From contig OY856413.1 in NCBI GenBank assembly GCA_963693085.1, positions 542,274,879 through 542,338,878 of the forward strand: a DNA stretch of 64,000 bases, read 5' to 3'. Below the pieces are notes generated by a model. The model did not search any database and was not told the DNA's origin. It saw only the letters and a program-made list of their open reading frames with translations. The DNA is from Alisma plantago-aquatica. Its lineage: Eukaryota; Streptophyta; Magnoliopsida; Alismatales; Alismataceae. The position numbers and the translations under genes were made by a program. This document shows, piece by piece, positions 24,806-37,700 of the stretch; positions within the stretch are counted from its first letter, which is position 1, and each line of letters starts with the position of its first letter.

Positions 24806-26269
24806 GATTGTAGTACGGTAACCTTTCGGTTGCCGAAAATTAATACTCAAAACTGTTATTATAAGTTTTTGGGGCATCACTGTTACACTAAAGACGTTTA
24901 CACAATCAAGATATTAAACAGAAGTAGTTTCATAAAGAGATGCATTCAATACTTGATTTGAAACTATTCATATATATTGAAACAACAGAAGTTACAAAAA
25001 ATTGATGTATTTAGAATGATTAATATGACGAATGTGCATCCCATTCTGTTCCATTATCTGTTCAACTCCCTTTGTAAAGCTCCTTGTAAATAGACTACTA
25101 TTGATATTATGAACAATAAAAATTGGGATTTTTTCAACTCCATAATGGCATGTCCTTGGTTATTCTTGAGTGTATGGGAGCTTAAGCCTTCTACTGTAAA
25201 AGCTCAGTTCCGCTTGGTCAACTTTGAAGGTAAGAACAATAAACCATAGTGTCAATCTATATGAACATCTCACCACGTTGAGCATAAACAAAGAAAAAAA
25301 ACAAGAATCAAGTATAACCTATAGGCTTTAAGTGTTGAAGATTCAAATAATCTCATGCAGCCAATTTGATATGGTTAACCTAATCACATTTTAAAAATGG
25401 CTTACACTCTAGCTGTGAGAAATCAGATTTTTCACGGTCTTTATATGATTTGCTAGATTTATAGATTCAATGTTGTACTAAGATCCATTATTCTGAATAA
25501 TAATAAAATGGTGGTCTTCGCACGGTTAATCTTTCCTTGGGAGTTGGGAGCCTTTGAGTGCACCTTCGATGGTGGTGGCTTCCTTGTCATGATGTAAATA
25601 TCTTCATCTTCGATATACATTCAATGCTTAAATATTCTCTACTGGTTTCATAATTTATACATTAATCACTTCTTAGCAAGATTACATTAATTGATTTATA
25701 TTATGCTTTTTTTAATTAAATTTGTGATTCATTCATCTTGTCCCCTGAGTTTGAACTCATGACCTCTTGGTCTTACATCAATCACTTCTACCACTGGGGT
25801 GCCACTTCATTGGCTCTTAATTATGCTTATGTAATTTAATGCTAAATACTTAAATCATAATTTAGTTACATATAAGCGTTGTCTTTATTGCACTAAATAA
25901 AACAAGACCCGTTTATTTCATTTCTTGTATTATATGTCTCTTATTTTGCTTGCATATTTTAATCATGTAATAAAGTGTGATTGCATTGTAAAAATATATT
26001 TTTTTAATTGTAACATCATACTATTATTTCAATAATTTTCTTGTAATTATGTAAATATAATTTCTTGATAAAATTAGAAGAGCCATGGCATAAAATAACA
26101 TAATATGTCTCTAAAAATTCTTACATGACATCATAGTAGAAGTTGTTTTTTTTTGCGGTGGGAGGGGGGGCGTGGCGCCCTAGCCCCTAAGGAGATCCAC
26201 CCTACCAATAATAAACAACTATTTATTAATCAAAAAGTAATGTGTGTCATATTTTATAGAAAAATGATA

Positions 26270-26554
26270 TGGTCGTGTATCATTAATGGGAATCATATTC
26301 CTTGTTCCAATGTCACTATTCTGGATGCATCTCAACCATGTACATTTAGAAGAAGACGGAAGTAATCCCCAACTGTAGGTGAATGTATGGCCAAGATGTG
26401 TTTGACACATAGCCGGAATAGAATGCAGTCACAGGGAATTTGCTCGGGCAAAAGATCTTGATGCAACTATGGAGTCCCTTAAAACTGTAAATATAAAGTT
26501 GTTTGGCGTAAAACAGTGGATCTCAGGGGCATCACTAAAGTCAACTAAATGAAC
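26270..26554 (+). pseudogene. Conserved open-frame tract of unknown function (copy B)
   Basis: One plus-strand frame reads SLMGIIFLVPMSLFWMHLNH, VHLEEDGSNPQL, stop, VNVWPRCV, stop, HIAGIECSHREFARAKDLDA, TMESLKTVNIKLFGVKQWIS, GASLKSTK then TGA. In copy C the two stops are absent (CAG and TGG), but C has others at AWA-stop and WIS-stop. Each copy is open where the other is broken, as expected if both derive from one longer coding sequence. An ORF of 63 codons also exists on the minus strand here (26219-26410) in both copies. I cannot name the protein, and which strand, if either, was coding is undecided. Confidence 0.3.
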
Positions 26555-27350
26555 TATGTCTATTATATAAAATTGAAATACTTAAATTGTAAAATGTTTC
26601 CACCTTCACCTTGACGATTTTGGAATTTTTGAACTTCAGTACTTGCCTATGGATATAAGACTTATGTAGTGGACCTTCTAAAAGTTTAAGTTATTCCTTC
26701 AAATCATTGTATTGATTGATGTGACATTGTTGTGATTAACATTCAAACATTACTTTAAGCTTAATTTAGAATTCCATGTACGAGTTAATTCTCTAGGGTA
26801 ATCATATTTTAAATAAAATCATTTAACATATTATTATAGTGGGAAACTCCAATTAAAGTTAAAAGTATTGAACAAATTGTAAATATTTACATGGACATTG
26901 AAATTTAAATTGAAATCACAGATCAACAAATCACATGCACTAAAGAGTTTCAAGGGTGATATGAGTCATTATGAAAATCTATGATAGTCAGTAGACGTCA
27001 ATCAACATTTGAGTTTTAAAAATTGGGTTACTAAAATAATTGAACAATCAGGGTATCAATTGAACCATCACATATACATGTCGTATATATATATTAAGAA
27101 AAATAAAATTTTGAAGAGTGGACATGGTGCTATAGCCTCATAGACCACTTGGATCCTCCTCTCAAGCAAATCCATGTTTTAATTGAAATTTCCCTTATCA
27201 GATATGATTTATCATATGTAGCCTTTTTATTGCACAATGTAGACTATAATAAACAATGTAATGTAACAATATTCATTTGTTATATATCTAATGTATCATC
27301 AGGAAATTCATTTTGAAATGGACAATATAACACAATCACATGGAATGCTT

Positions 27351-27578
27351 TTAATAGTTATTATTGAATAATACCTGACCATAATTAGAGTCAATGATTA
27401 TTAAATCAATGACTATTACAATTGTAGTATAACACAAGTACAAACATATGATAATTTTGTTCTCATATTGTTTTCTATGAGAAATTATCAACTTATTACC
27501 TATATATAATCCTTGCCAATGTGTGGCCTTTTCATTTAGTATAATTTCATAATCCTCTAAATGTGGTAAACAAAACAA
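27351..27578 (-). CDS. ORF of unknown function shared by copies B and C
   Basis: A 75-codon open frame on the minus strand begins MFCLPHLEDYEIILNEKATH and ends in a hydrophobic isoleucine-rich stretch. The copy in C (35485-35712) has the same length with two visible differences (Q to K at residue 22, G to V at residue 67). No domain is recognised. Retention of the frame between two copies that differ only slightly is weak evidence of coding. Confidence 0.2.
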   Translation of the reverse strand: MFCLPHLEDYEIILNEKATHWQGLYIGNKLIISHRKQYENKIIICLYLCYTTIVIVIDLIIIDSNYGQVLFNNNY

Positions 27579-27654
27579 AATTTACCCAATGCTAATCTCG
27601 ATATTAAAAGCCACTTTTTTGTCGAAACCACCACAGTTTCAGCCCAGAATGCAG

Positions 27655-27837
27655 CTAAACATGAACAAGGTTAAATGAAGGTAGAAAGATTTGTTTGCAA
27701 ATAGGATTATAATTTGGTTTTGCATGTTCCAAGGGGTAGTGTGCTCTTGGAGGGATACCCTGATCGATTCCCAAACATGATGGTTTTTCCTTTATGATGT
27801 TCTCGATTTTTTTCATCACTACTACCATATCCTTCAT
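27655..27837 (-). CDS. ORF of unknown function shared by copies B and C
   Basis: A 60-codon minus-strand frame (MKDMVVVMKKIENIIKEKPS at the start, IFLPSFNLVHV at the end) is kept in copy C at 35789-35971 with several amino-acid changes. No domain or motif is recognised. It sits where copy A homology begins, and the matching A segment does not keep the frame. Confidence 0.15.
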   Translation of the reverse strand: MKDMVVVMKKIENIIKEKPSCLGIDQGIPPRAHYPLEHAKPNYNPICKQIFLPSFNLVHV

Positions 27838-30105
27838 AATGTCCTATTATGTCCACACTTCTCAATTCTCGCGTCTCTTTTTATTTTAAATTTACTAATT
27901 TACTACAGTTCACTTATATATCTATACAAATGCGTACAAAAATAAACAATTTAAATCACTAGAATCAATATTAACTTGGGCTGGGGTTGATTTTTTGTAA
28001 GAAATCACAAAAAGTATGTACTTGACTTGATTATAACTTATTGAAAGTTACATATGGATGACGATGGTGTTGTAAAGAGTATATCCTCAGATAACTACAC
28101 AACATTTTACACCACAAAATTTCAACAAATGGCTATGTTGTAGATATGGTTTAAATTTTTAAATACTGGTGTGGTGTGGTGCATTATTAAAAGAAAATAG
28201 TTAATTTATTTTGAAGGTATATAAATATATGTAGTAAATTATTCTTATTGTATTATTTATTGTGTTTCTCATAGAGATATTATATATCTATCATTTAATG
28301 ATATTTAATGTCTAGAGAAGTAGGAACTTCCATTCTTTTGTAATTATTACACACATAAGTGGTCATCTATTTATAATTTCTAAACATACATCTGCTGCTA
28401 GTACATGAAAATATAGTCATTAATAATTTACTTTTATATATTTTCTTTATAATAAATTGTATATTAACTAATTTAATGAGTCATACAAATTAATGTGGTA
28501 GACATGTGTTGTCATTTGTTGAATCAATTAATGCATAATTTGTAGACTTTCTTGACTTGTTTCATTACAATCTCCAATAGAAATACTATGATAGACAATT
28601 AAAGTGAGAATTTAGTTTGTTACTATATATGATCTATTATTATTTGACTGAGACATACAACTATCAATAAACACAAAATCAAGTTAAGGACAATTAAAGA
28701 AGGTGAAAAAATAAAAATTCATAAAAGAGAAAACGAGTTAAGAAGAACTTACTACATCGATTATTACTAGTTCTCTTTATTCATAGTTTATTCATATAAT
28801 TTATCACCCTCTCTTAATAGTTTTGACTTTTATCTCTCTCTTAGAAAATTGGTAGTTAGACTTAATTCTAAATCTTAATCTAGTTTTGTCTCAATACAAA
28901 TAAATATATAGATGAAAAGGAATATCTTACATTCTATAAATGAAGCAGATAACTTTATAGGGGAGAGACTTGAGGAACTAGTTTAAACATTATTTTGAAA
29001 AAAATGAATATTTGTAAGGGGGCATAATATAGTTTGGAAAAGATTGATGTCTGGACTTGGAATGTAATAATATGTATAATTGGAAAATATTATATATATG
29101 CATATATATACATATATATTAGTCTTTTTAAAGAAAGTTAGAATGTATGTTCGCACGAGTAAAAGATTTAATAAAATTTATTATATAATATGAACATGAT
29201 GTTGATTTGTATTTCTATTTTGTTATTTTATTTACTACGGACAAAACCTTCAAAGATCTTATGCATAACGTTATTAAGTATAATAAATAATTTTCCTTGA
29301 TGTGGTGTGTTGTGATTGATCACGGTTTTTTTATAGTGTAGATATTATTTCTCATATCAAATACCACAATGGATATGGTGTGAATATGGTGGTTGATTTT
29401 TAACTATGATGTAGTTATGGTTTTAGGATTTTACCACAAACAACACCATATCCACCCCACTGTATTGTCTATACATGCATGTATAATACATTTCTTGAGT
29501 TTTCTCTTAAAAATAGTGACAAAGAATCCTAGACAAACTACAACGCATCTAATGCATTCATGATATATAAATTTGTTTATAATGACAAATATAAAAGATT
29601 GACAAATAGATTTTTTTTCTCCTATCAGAAACAATAATCACTCCTAGATAATGCGTTACACCACAGATGTACATATTAAGACATTGTACATCATAACCTC
29701 ACAAATCTACTACAACTTTGAAATTGAAATCATATATATACCATGAAAAATAATCACATTGCACCACTTTATGAACTAAATGTGGTTTAATCAATGTGAA
29801 GTGAAAAGATCAAAGTTTAGTATACATATTATATATATTTAAAACTAATAGTGTTCATTATACCAAATAATAAACTAATAATAATATTTGCAAGAGCATA
29901 AAATATGCATAGCATTACAATACTTTTGATCAAGTGTACTAAAAATTTAGTGATGAGATTTTGTAACCACAATATTTTTGCAGAAACTATATTCATACCA
30001 CGCCATAGTAGTTTTCTAAAGAAGAAACAATTCACATTAACCACTTGGTAGGGTTATCACGGTAGGAAAAAAAATGATGCAATTATATTATTAAAATATG
30101 ATTTA

Positions 30106-31390
30106 TATTCTATTTTGTTATTTTAAAAATCAGTTTTATAGCCATCAACTTCATCCATATTTCTTATTACTGAATAAAATTTATTTTTATTTTTTTTCAA
30201 AAAAGTCTTTTGGTTTCTGTTTTGAGTCGTGAGTATATTGACGGCATTTAAGGCATGAGAATTTACCCTCTCTTTGACTCCATCCAAGCCGCCTATTAAC
30301 CTTGATAATTAAGACACACATTGGGAATACCAACAATTACATGATAAGACAAAAATAATTACCCCTTCTTTGGCTATCATTAAAACCAGTCACTAACCAT
30401 GATGATTAATATGCACGTTGGAAAGACCAACAGTTGTAAAATAAGCAACCTGTGTGGACTATTACCTTAGGGTAGCCAAGATAATCTCTTTATAATAAAG
30501 TGTCCACTCTCCATTGGAGACATAACAAAATATAGAACAATAGAGTTGCATACATTGAAAAAAAAATGAGAGATTTTTTGTGTTCCAGTTTCACCTGACT
30601 GGAATGCTCCAGTTTTCTTTTACCACCACAATAACCTTCATTCATCTCTAAACCTTCTTGCTTGTTGTTGTTCTTGTGTTGGTGATGTTTCATGATGACT
30701 TTTTTTTCTTTTTTACAACAAAGAGCTAAAGGAACGAGATACACACAATATTCTCATCTGTACCGAGCAATTGTACGAAAGTTGTGTTATCTGAATCTTG
30801 GAGATAGACCACCGAAAAAACTCATGTGATGAACGAAAAAATCCGTCTTGCAAATAGTATTTTACATGTTTGCATCCTATGTCTTGGAGTTTTTCATTTT
30901 CTAACTAATTGATATCTTTTTGGAATCCATAACTATTATTAATACTGCTACATATTTAGTGTTTAATTATGTTCCTTAATCGAATTAATGTCTGTCTATA
31001 TATCTAATAATTTCAAGAGGGATCTTACGCTCCATCGAGTATGTCCAACAATTTCAAGACAGATTCTTAAATGGTTACAAATTAGATTTATTTTTAATTG
31101 GTTATTTGTTTAATACGGATTTGAAAACCATACTTTCACTTGAAGTCGTTGCTTCTCTTTGCTTGGAACAATTTTTTAGTTCACACTTTCCTCTTTGGCA
31201 ACAGAAAATTAGATTCTAGCTTAACCTCTTTGGGTCTCATTCCCGCCATCTTACCCCAAGACGATTCTACTCATGTTGTGCTTAAACCATAACCCACAAA
31301 CCTCTTTGAAGGACAAGAACGATCTGCACATGTTGCACCTATAACTGTTGTACCCGGTCTTATCTCAAAGGAAGTTGAATATTTGTGTCA
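30106..31390. other. Spacer between copy B and the copia fragment
   Basis: No supported gene. It contains a diverged two-copy repeat with a period near 96 bp: TTACCCTCTCTTTGACTCC at 30263 and TTACCCCTTCTTTGGCTATC at 30359, both followed by a GATAATTAA/GATGATTAA block and CCAACAATTA/CCAACAGTTG. The last part may hold the decayed 5' end of copia gag. Confidence 0.5.
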
Positions 31391-32620
31391 TGGTAGGTCT
31401 TTTTCGCCTTATCTATGAACTCAATGATGTCTACCATAATATCCTAATTGCTCTTGAACTGTGGATTTCTTTAGATAAATGTTTGGTCTAGACGATAATG
31501 GTCTTGAGCATTATGTCTTTCTTGAATGGATAACATGTAATATAGTTGATAATAAACTTGTTTCGGCTCAAGTTCTTGAATTCCAAAACATAGTTTTCTA
31601 GTCCATGGCCAAGGGTTATATGCTTGATAAAAACATTCAAGTAGAAACCCTCATAGAGAAACTCCCACCTTTTTTAAAGGATTTTGCCAAGATTCTTAGA
31701 CATAGAAAGGGAATATATTCTCGGCATCCTTAATTAAATTCCTACAAACTGATGATAGATGTAGGGATGAGATAGGAAGTCTAACCCTACTGTCAAAATA
31801 GTTATAGGTGATAAAATCAAGAAAAAGCCTAAAATTTTCCATCCCAATAAAAAATTCAAACCTTCATTTAAGGGCGGAAAGAACCACCTTAATCAGAGTA
31901 ATAATAATAGTGATTAGGAAGAAAAACATGTCTACTTCATGTGTGATAAACCTAGCCACTTAGCTAATGTGTGTACTAGAAAATGTTCAAAAAAGAAGAA
32001 TGTCCAAGATCCTAAAATTCTAAAGTAAATATAATCACTATGAGGGCGGTCCCTTCCTCTTATGTAGAAAGGCTAGAAAATTCAACTATTCCTTTTGTTG
32101 ACTTATCTTCTGATTGACACATGGACTCTGGTGCTACTTGGCATATTTGCTTTGACCAATCCCTCTTTTCTTCCTACTAGGTTGAATCTGACAGAGTGAT
32201 CAAATGAGTAGATCGTTCTTCCACCATCCTAATTGTAGGCTATCGACATGTTGACGTAAATCTTATATCTGGAAAAACTCTTAGACTACATGATGTCCAA
32301 CATATTCTTTCTTTTCATTGAAATTTGATTAGTTAATTTGTTTTAAAACATTTTGTTTATACCTTGTTGTGTCAAGGCAATCCTATTATAATTTCTAAGA
32401 AGGGTTCTTATGTTGGGTTTGGTTGTACCTGTGGTGATCTTATGATATATCTTCCATTGATTTAGTTTCTGAAACTAGTGATGTTTGGCATGCACGTCTT
32501 GGTCGTGTGAATAAAAATATGATGAAGCACATGATTTTTTCGTTTTGATTCCCAAGAGTCATATTGATATTTCTAATAGATGTCAGATTTGTGTGCAAGC
32601 TAAGCTTCCTAAGAAGATGT
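31391..32620 (+). pseudogene. Ty1-copia gag, protease and GAG-pre-integrase fragment
   Basis: Plus-strand translation with frame changes shows copia gag (ELWISLDKCLV), a zinc-knuckle region (CDKPSHLANVC), the protease site MDSGATWHICFDQSLFSSY, then GKTLRLHDVQHILS, the GAG-pre-integrase signature WHARLGRVNKNMMKHM (after a one-base shift) and CQICVQAKLPKK. The frame ends abruptly at 32620 where copy C begins. Stops occur throughout (for example before MDSG). Integrase, RT and RNase H are absent, either lost or beyond the C/LINE stack. No LTR or primer site for it was identified. Confidence 0.85.
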
Positions 32621-32642
32621 AACATACCAAATTCAAAAATAT

Positions 32643-32837
32643 CTATAAAATTTTCTTTTGGACTTCAATAATGTGTTGGCGATGCAGAAATTTGACTGAA
32701 TTTACGAAAAAGCCGCATATTGGAGGAGGCGGGGGAAAGAAAAATGGATAATGGGGAGGCACATTTCTTGCAAACACTATCGTTTTAGTTAGGAAAATTA
32801 TGGCGAGAAGCAAAGTGGACATGAGAGTGGATTTCAT
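32643..32837 (-). CDS. Putative small secreted proline-rich peptide (copy C)
   Basis: This ATG at 32837 is the same start as in copy B. The 64-codon ORF keeps the signal-peptide-like N-terminus with one change (TKTIVFA for TKTLVFA) and the RNVPPHYPFFFPPPPPICGF region with Y to F. After ICGF the frame shifts relative to B and ends FVNSVKFLHRQHIIEVQKKI plus one residue, so the second cysteine of B is lost. The stop lies only about 15 bp from the left edge of the repeat copy. Product and function are unknown. It may be a decayed duplicate. Confidence 0.3.
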   Translation of the reverse strand: MKSTLMSTLLLAIIFLTKTIVFARNVPPHYPFFFPPPPPICGFFVNSVKFLHRQHIIEVQKKIL

Positions 32838-32917
32838 TTTTTTATTACCTCAAATATTAGAATCTAAAATCAAATATTGTGTTATGGTAATGTGTCTTAT
32901 CATGCAAACACATTGAA

Positions 32918-32920
<3 letters not shown>

Positions 32921-32978
<58 letters not shown>
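32921..32978. repeat. Expanded AT microsatellite in copy C
   Basis: About 29 uninterrupted AT units, against about 10 at the homologous site in copy B. The translated poly-isoleucine/tyrosine frames over it are artefacts. Confidence 0.95.
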
Positions 32979-32981
<3 letters not shown>

Positions 32982-34386
32982 AGTACGGTAAACTTTCGCT
33001 TGCCGAAATTTTATACTCAAAACTATTATTACAAGTTTTTGGGGCATCACTGTAATACAAAAGGCATTCACACAATCATAATATTAAACAAAAGTAGTTT
33101 CATAAAGAGATGCATTCAATACTTGATTTGAAACTATTCATATGTATTGAAACAACAAAAGTTATAAAAAAATGATGTATTTAGAATGATTAATATGAAG
33201 AATGTGCATCCCATTATGTTCCATTATCTGTTCAACTCCCTTTGTAAAGCTCCTTATACATAGGCTACTATTGATATTATGAACAATAACAATTGGCATT
33301 TTTTCAACTCCATAATGGCATGTCCTTGGTTATTCTTGAGTGTATGGGAGCTTAAGCCTTCTAGTGTAAAAGCTCAGTTCTGCTTGGTCAACTTTGAAGG
33401 TAAGAATAATAAACCATAGTGTCAATCTATATGAACATCTCACCACGTTGAGCATAAACAAAGAAAAAAACAAGAATCAAGTATAACCTATAGGCTTTAA
33501 GTGTTGAAGATTCAAAGAATCGTCATGCAGCCAATTTCATATGGTTAACCTAATCACGTTTTAAAAATGGCTTACACTCTAGCTATGAGAAATCAGATTT
33601 TTCACAGTCTTTAAATGATTTGTTGGATTTGTAGATTGCATGTTGTACTAAGATCTATTATTCTGAATAATAATAAAATGGTGGTCTTCACACGGTTAAT
33701 CTTTCCTTGGGAGTTGGGAGCCTTTGAGTGAACCTTCGATGGTGGTGGCTTCCTTGTCATGATGTAAATATCTTCATCTTCGATATACATTCAATGCTTA
33801 AATATTCTCTACTGGTTTCATAATTTATACATTAATCACTTCTTAGCAAGATTACATTAATTGATTTATTCATTATTTTTACATACATATATATGTTTCT
33901 ATATAAACATTCTTTATTATGTTTTTTTTAATTAAATTGATGATTCATTCATCTTGTCCCCTGAGTTTGAACTCATGACCTCTTGGTCTTACATCAATCA
34001 CTTCTACCACTGGGGTGCCACTTCATTGGCTCTTAATTATGCTTTTGTAATTTAATGCTAAATATTTCAATCATAATTTAGTTACATATAAGTGTTGTCT
34101 TTATTCCACTAAATAAATCAAGAAGACAACACTTAACACGTTTATTTCATTTCTTTTCTTATATGTATCTTATTTTTCTTTCATATTTTAATCTTGTAAT
34201 AAAGTGTGATTGCATTGTAAAAATATATATTTTTTAATTGTAACATCATACTCTTATTTCAATAATTTTCTTGTAATTATGTTAATATAATTTCTTGATA
34301 AAATTAGAAGAGCCATGGCATAAAATAACATAATATGTGTCTAAAAATGCTTACATGACATCATAGTAGAAGTTGTTTTTTTTTTA

Positions 34387-34398
34387 GGGGGGGGGGGG
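34387..34398. repeat. G homopolymer next to a GGCGCC palindrome
   Basis: Twelve Gs lead into CGTGGCGCCCTA. In copy B the same place (26160-26185) reads GGGAGGGGGGGCGTGGCGCC. A poly-T tract precedes it in both. Confidence 0.85.
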
Positions 34399-34488
34399 CG
34401 TGGCGCCCTATCCCCTAAGGAGATCCACCCTACCAATAATAAACAACTATATATTAATCAAAATGTAATGTGTGTCATATTTTAGAGA

Positions 34489-34793
34489 AAAATGATCTGG
34501 TCGTATATCATTAGTGGGAATCATATTCCTTATTCCAATGTCACTGTTTCGGATGCATCTCAACCATGTACATTTAGAAGAAGAAGGAAGTAATCCCCAA
34601 TTGCAGGTGAATGTATGGCCGAGATGTGTTTGGCACACAGCCGGAACAGAAAACAGTCACAGGGAATTTGCTTGGGCATAAGATCTTGATGCAACTATGG
34701 AGTCCCTTAAAACTGTAAATATAAAGTTGTTTGGCGTAAAACAATGGATCTCATAGGCATCACTAAAGTGAACTAAATGAACTATGTCTATTA
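34489..34793 (+). pseudogene. Conserved open-frame tract of unknown function (copy C)
   Basis: Counterpart of 26270-26554. The plus frame is open from about 34497 to 34680 (SLVGIIFLIPMSLFRMHLNH, VHLEEEGSNPQLQVNVWPRC, VWHTAGTENSHREFAWA, stop) and continues DLDATMESLKTVNIKLFGVK, QWIS, stop. It is opened by a TGA rather than a start codon, so it would be an internal exon or a fragment. CCCCAATTGCAG could equally be a splice acceptor. Unrecognised. Confidence 0.3.
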
Positions 34794-37700
34794 TATCAAA
34801 TTGAAATACTTAAATTGTAAAATGTATCCACCTTCAAATCATTGTATTGATTGATGTGACATTGTTGTGATTAACATTCAAATATTACTTTAAGCTTAAT
34901 TTAGAATTCCATGTACGAGTTAATTCTCTTGGGTAATCATATTTGAAATAAAATCATTTAACATATTATTATAGTGGGTAACTCCAGTTAAAGTTAAAAG
35001 TATTGAACAAATTGTAAATATTTATATGGACATTGAAATTTAAGATGAAATCACAGATCAAGAATCACTTGCACTAAAGAGTTTTAAGGGTGATATGAGT
35101 CATTATGAAAATCTATGATAGTGAGTACACGTCAATCAACATTTGAGTTTTAAAAATTGGGTTACTAAAATAACTAAACAGTCAGGGTATCAATTGAACC
35201 ATCACATATACATGTCGTATAGATATATTAAGAAAAATAAAATTTTGAAGAGTGGGCATGGTGCTATAGCCTCATAGACCACTTGGATCTTCCTCTCAAG
35301 CAAATCCTTGTTTTAATTGAAATTTCCCTTATCAGATATGATTTATCATATGTGGCCTTTTTATTGCACAATGTAGACTATAATAAACAATGTAATGTAA
35401 CAATATTCATTTGTTATATATGTAATGTATCATCAAAAAATTCATTTTGAAATGGACAATATAACACAATCACATGGAATGATTTTAATAGTTGTTATTG
35501 AATAATACCTGAACATAATTAGAGTCTATGATTATTAAATCAATGACTATTACAATTGTAGTATAACATAAGTACAAACATATGATAATTTTGTTCTCAT
35601 ATTGTTTTCTATGAGAAATTATCAACTTATTACCTATATATAATCCTTTCCAATGTGTGGCCTTTTCATTCAGTATAATTTCATAATCCTCTAAATGTGG
35701 TAAACAAAACAAAATTTATCCAATGCTTATCTCGATATTAAAAGCCACTTTTTTGTCGAAACCATCGCAGTTTCAGCCCAGAATGCACCTAAACATGAAC
35801 AAGGTTAAATGAAGGTAGAAAGATTTGTTTCCAAATAGGACTATTATTTGGTTTTCCATGTTCCAAGGGGTAGTGTACTCTGGGAGGGATATCCTGATCA
35901 CTTTCCAAACATGATGGTTTTTTCTTTATGATGTGCTCAATTTTCTTCATCACTACTACCATGTCCTTCATAATGTCCTATTATGTCCACACTTCTTAAT
36001 TCTCACATCTCTTTTTATTTTAAATTTACTAATTTACTTAAGTTCACTTATATATCTATACAAATGCGTACAAAAATAAAACAATTTAAATCACTAGAAT
36101 CAATATTAACTTGGGCTGGGGTTGATTTATTGTAAGAAATCACAAAAAGTATGAACTTGACTTGATTATAACTTCTTGAAAGTTACATATGGATGACGAT
36201 GGTGTTTTAAAGAGTATATCTTCAGATAACTACACAACATTTTACAACACAAAATTGCACCAAATGGTTATGTTGTAGATATGGTTTAAATTTTTTAATA
36301 CTGGTGTGGTGTGGTGCATTATTAGAAGAAAATAGTTAATTTATTTTGAAGGTATATAAATATATGTAGTAAATTATTCTTATTGTATTATTTATTGAGT
36401 TTCTCATAGAGATATTAGATATCTATCATTTAATGATATTTAATGTCTACAGAAGTAGGAACTTCAATTCTTTTGTAATTATTACACACATAGGTTGTCA
36501 TCTTTTTATAATTTCTAAACATACATCTATTGCTAGCACACGAAAATATTGTCATCAATAATTTACTTTTATATATTTTTCTTTATAATAAATTTTATAT
36601 TAACTAATTTGTTGAGTCATATAAATTATGGTGGTAGACAGGTGTTGTCATTTGTGGAATCAATTAATGCACAATTTGTAGACTTTCTTGACTTGTTTCA
36701 TTACAATCTCCAATAGAAACACTAGGATAGACAATTAAAGTGAGAATTTAGTTTGTTACTATATATGAACTATTATTATTTGACTGAGACATACAACTAT
36801 CAATAAACAAAAAATCAAGTTAAAGACAATAAAATAAGGTGAAAAAATAAAAAGTCATAACAGAGAAAAAGAGTCAAGAAGAACTTACTACATCGATTAT
36901 TACTAGTTATCTTTATTCATAGTTTATTCATATAATTTATCACCCTCTCTTAATAGTTTTAAGTTTTATCTCTCCCTTAGAAAACCGGTCGTTAGACTTA
37001 ATTCTAAATGTTAATCTATTTTTATCTTGATACAAATAAATATATAGATGAAAAGGAATATCTTACATGCTATAAATGAAGCAGGTAACTTTATAGGGGA
37101 GAGACTTGAGGAACTATTTTAAACATTATTTTGAAAAAAATGAATATTTGTAAGGGGTCATAATATATTTTGCAAAAGAGTGATGTCTGAACTTTGAATG
37201 TAATAATATGTATAAATGGAAAATATTATATATATGCATATATATACGTATATATTAGTCTTTTTAAAGAAAGTTAGAATGTATGTTTGCACGAGTAAAA
37301 GATTTAATAAATTTTATTATATAATATGAGCATGATGTTGATTTGTATTTCTATTTTTTTTATTTTATTTACTACGGAAAAAACATTCAAAGATCTTATG
37401 CATAACATTATTAACTGTAATAAATAATTTTCCTTGATGTGGTGTGTTGTGATTGATCACGGTTTTTTTACAGTGTAGATATTATTTCTCATATCAAATA
37501 CCGCAATGGATATGGTGGCTGACTTTTAACTATGATGCAGTTGTGGTTTTAGGCTTTTACCACAAACTACATCATGTCAACCCCACTGTATTGTCTATAC
37601 ATGCATATATAATACATTTCTTTAGTTCTCTCTTAAAAATAGTGAAAAAGAATCCTAGACAAACTACAACGCATCTAATGCATTAATGATATATAAATTG

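Larger units (their letters stand above)
24488..30105 (+). repeat. Copy B of an unidentified about 5.6-kb repeat
   Basis: Copy B aligns with copy C (32626-38016) collinearly from AAATTCAAAAATATCTATAA (about 24493 and 32629) to about 29856/38016, with scattered substitutions and a few indels. One indel is a roughly 96-bp deletion in C near 34830 between CCTTCA repeats. Its right third also matches copy A, which supports a right end near 30105. No transposase, reverse transcriptase or terminal repeat was recognised. Orientation is arbitrary. It could be a non-autonomous transposon, a long LTR or an interspersed segmental duplication. Confidence 0.85.

Noticed and set aside
32850..33075. Frames with long Ile-Tyr repeats
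   Set aside because: They are translations of the AT microsatellite.
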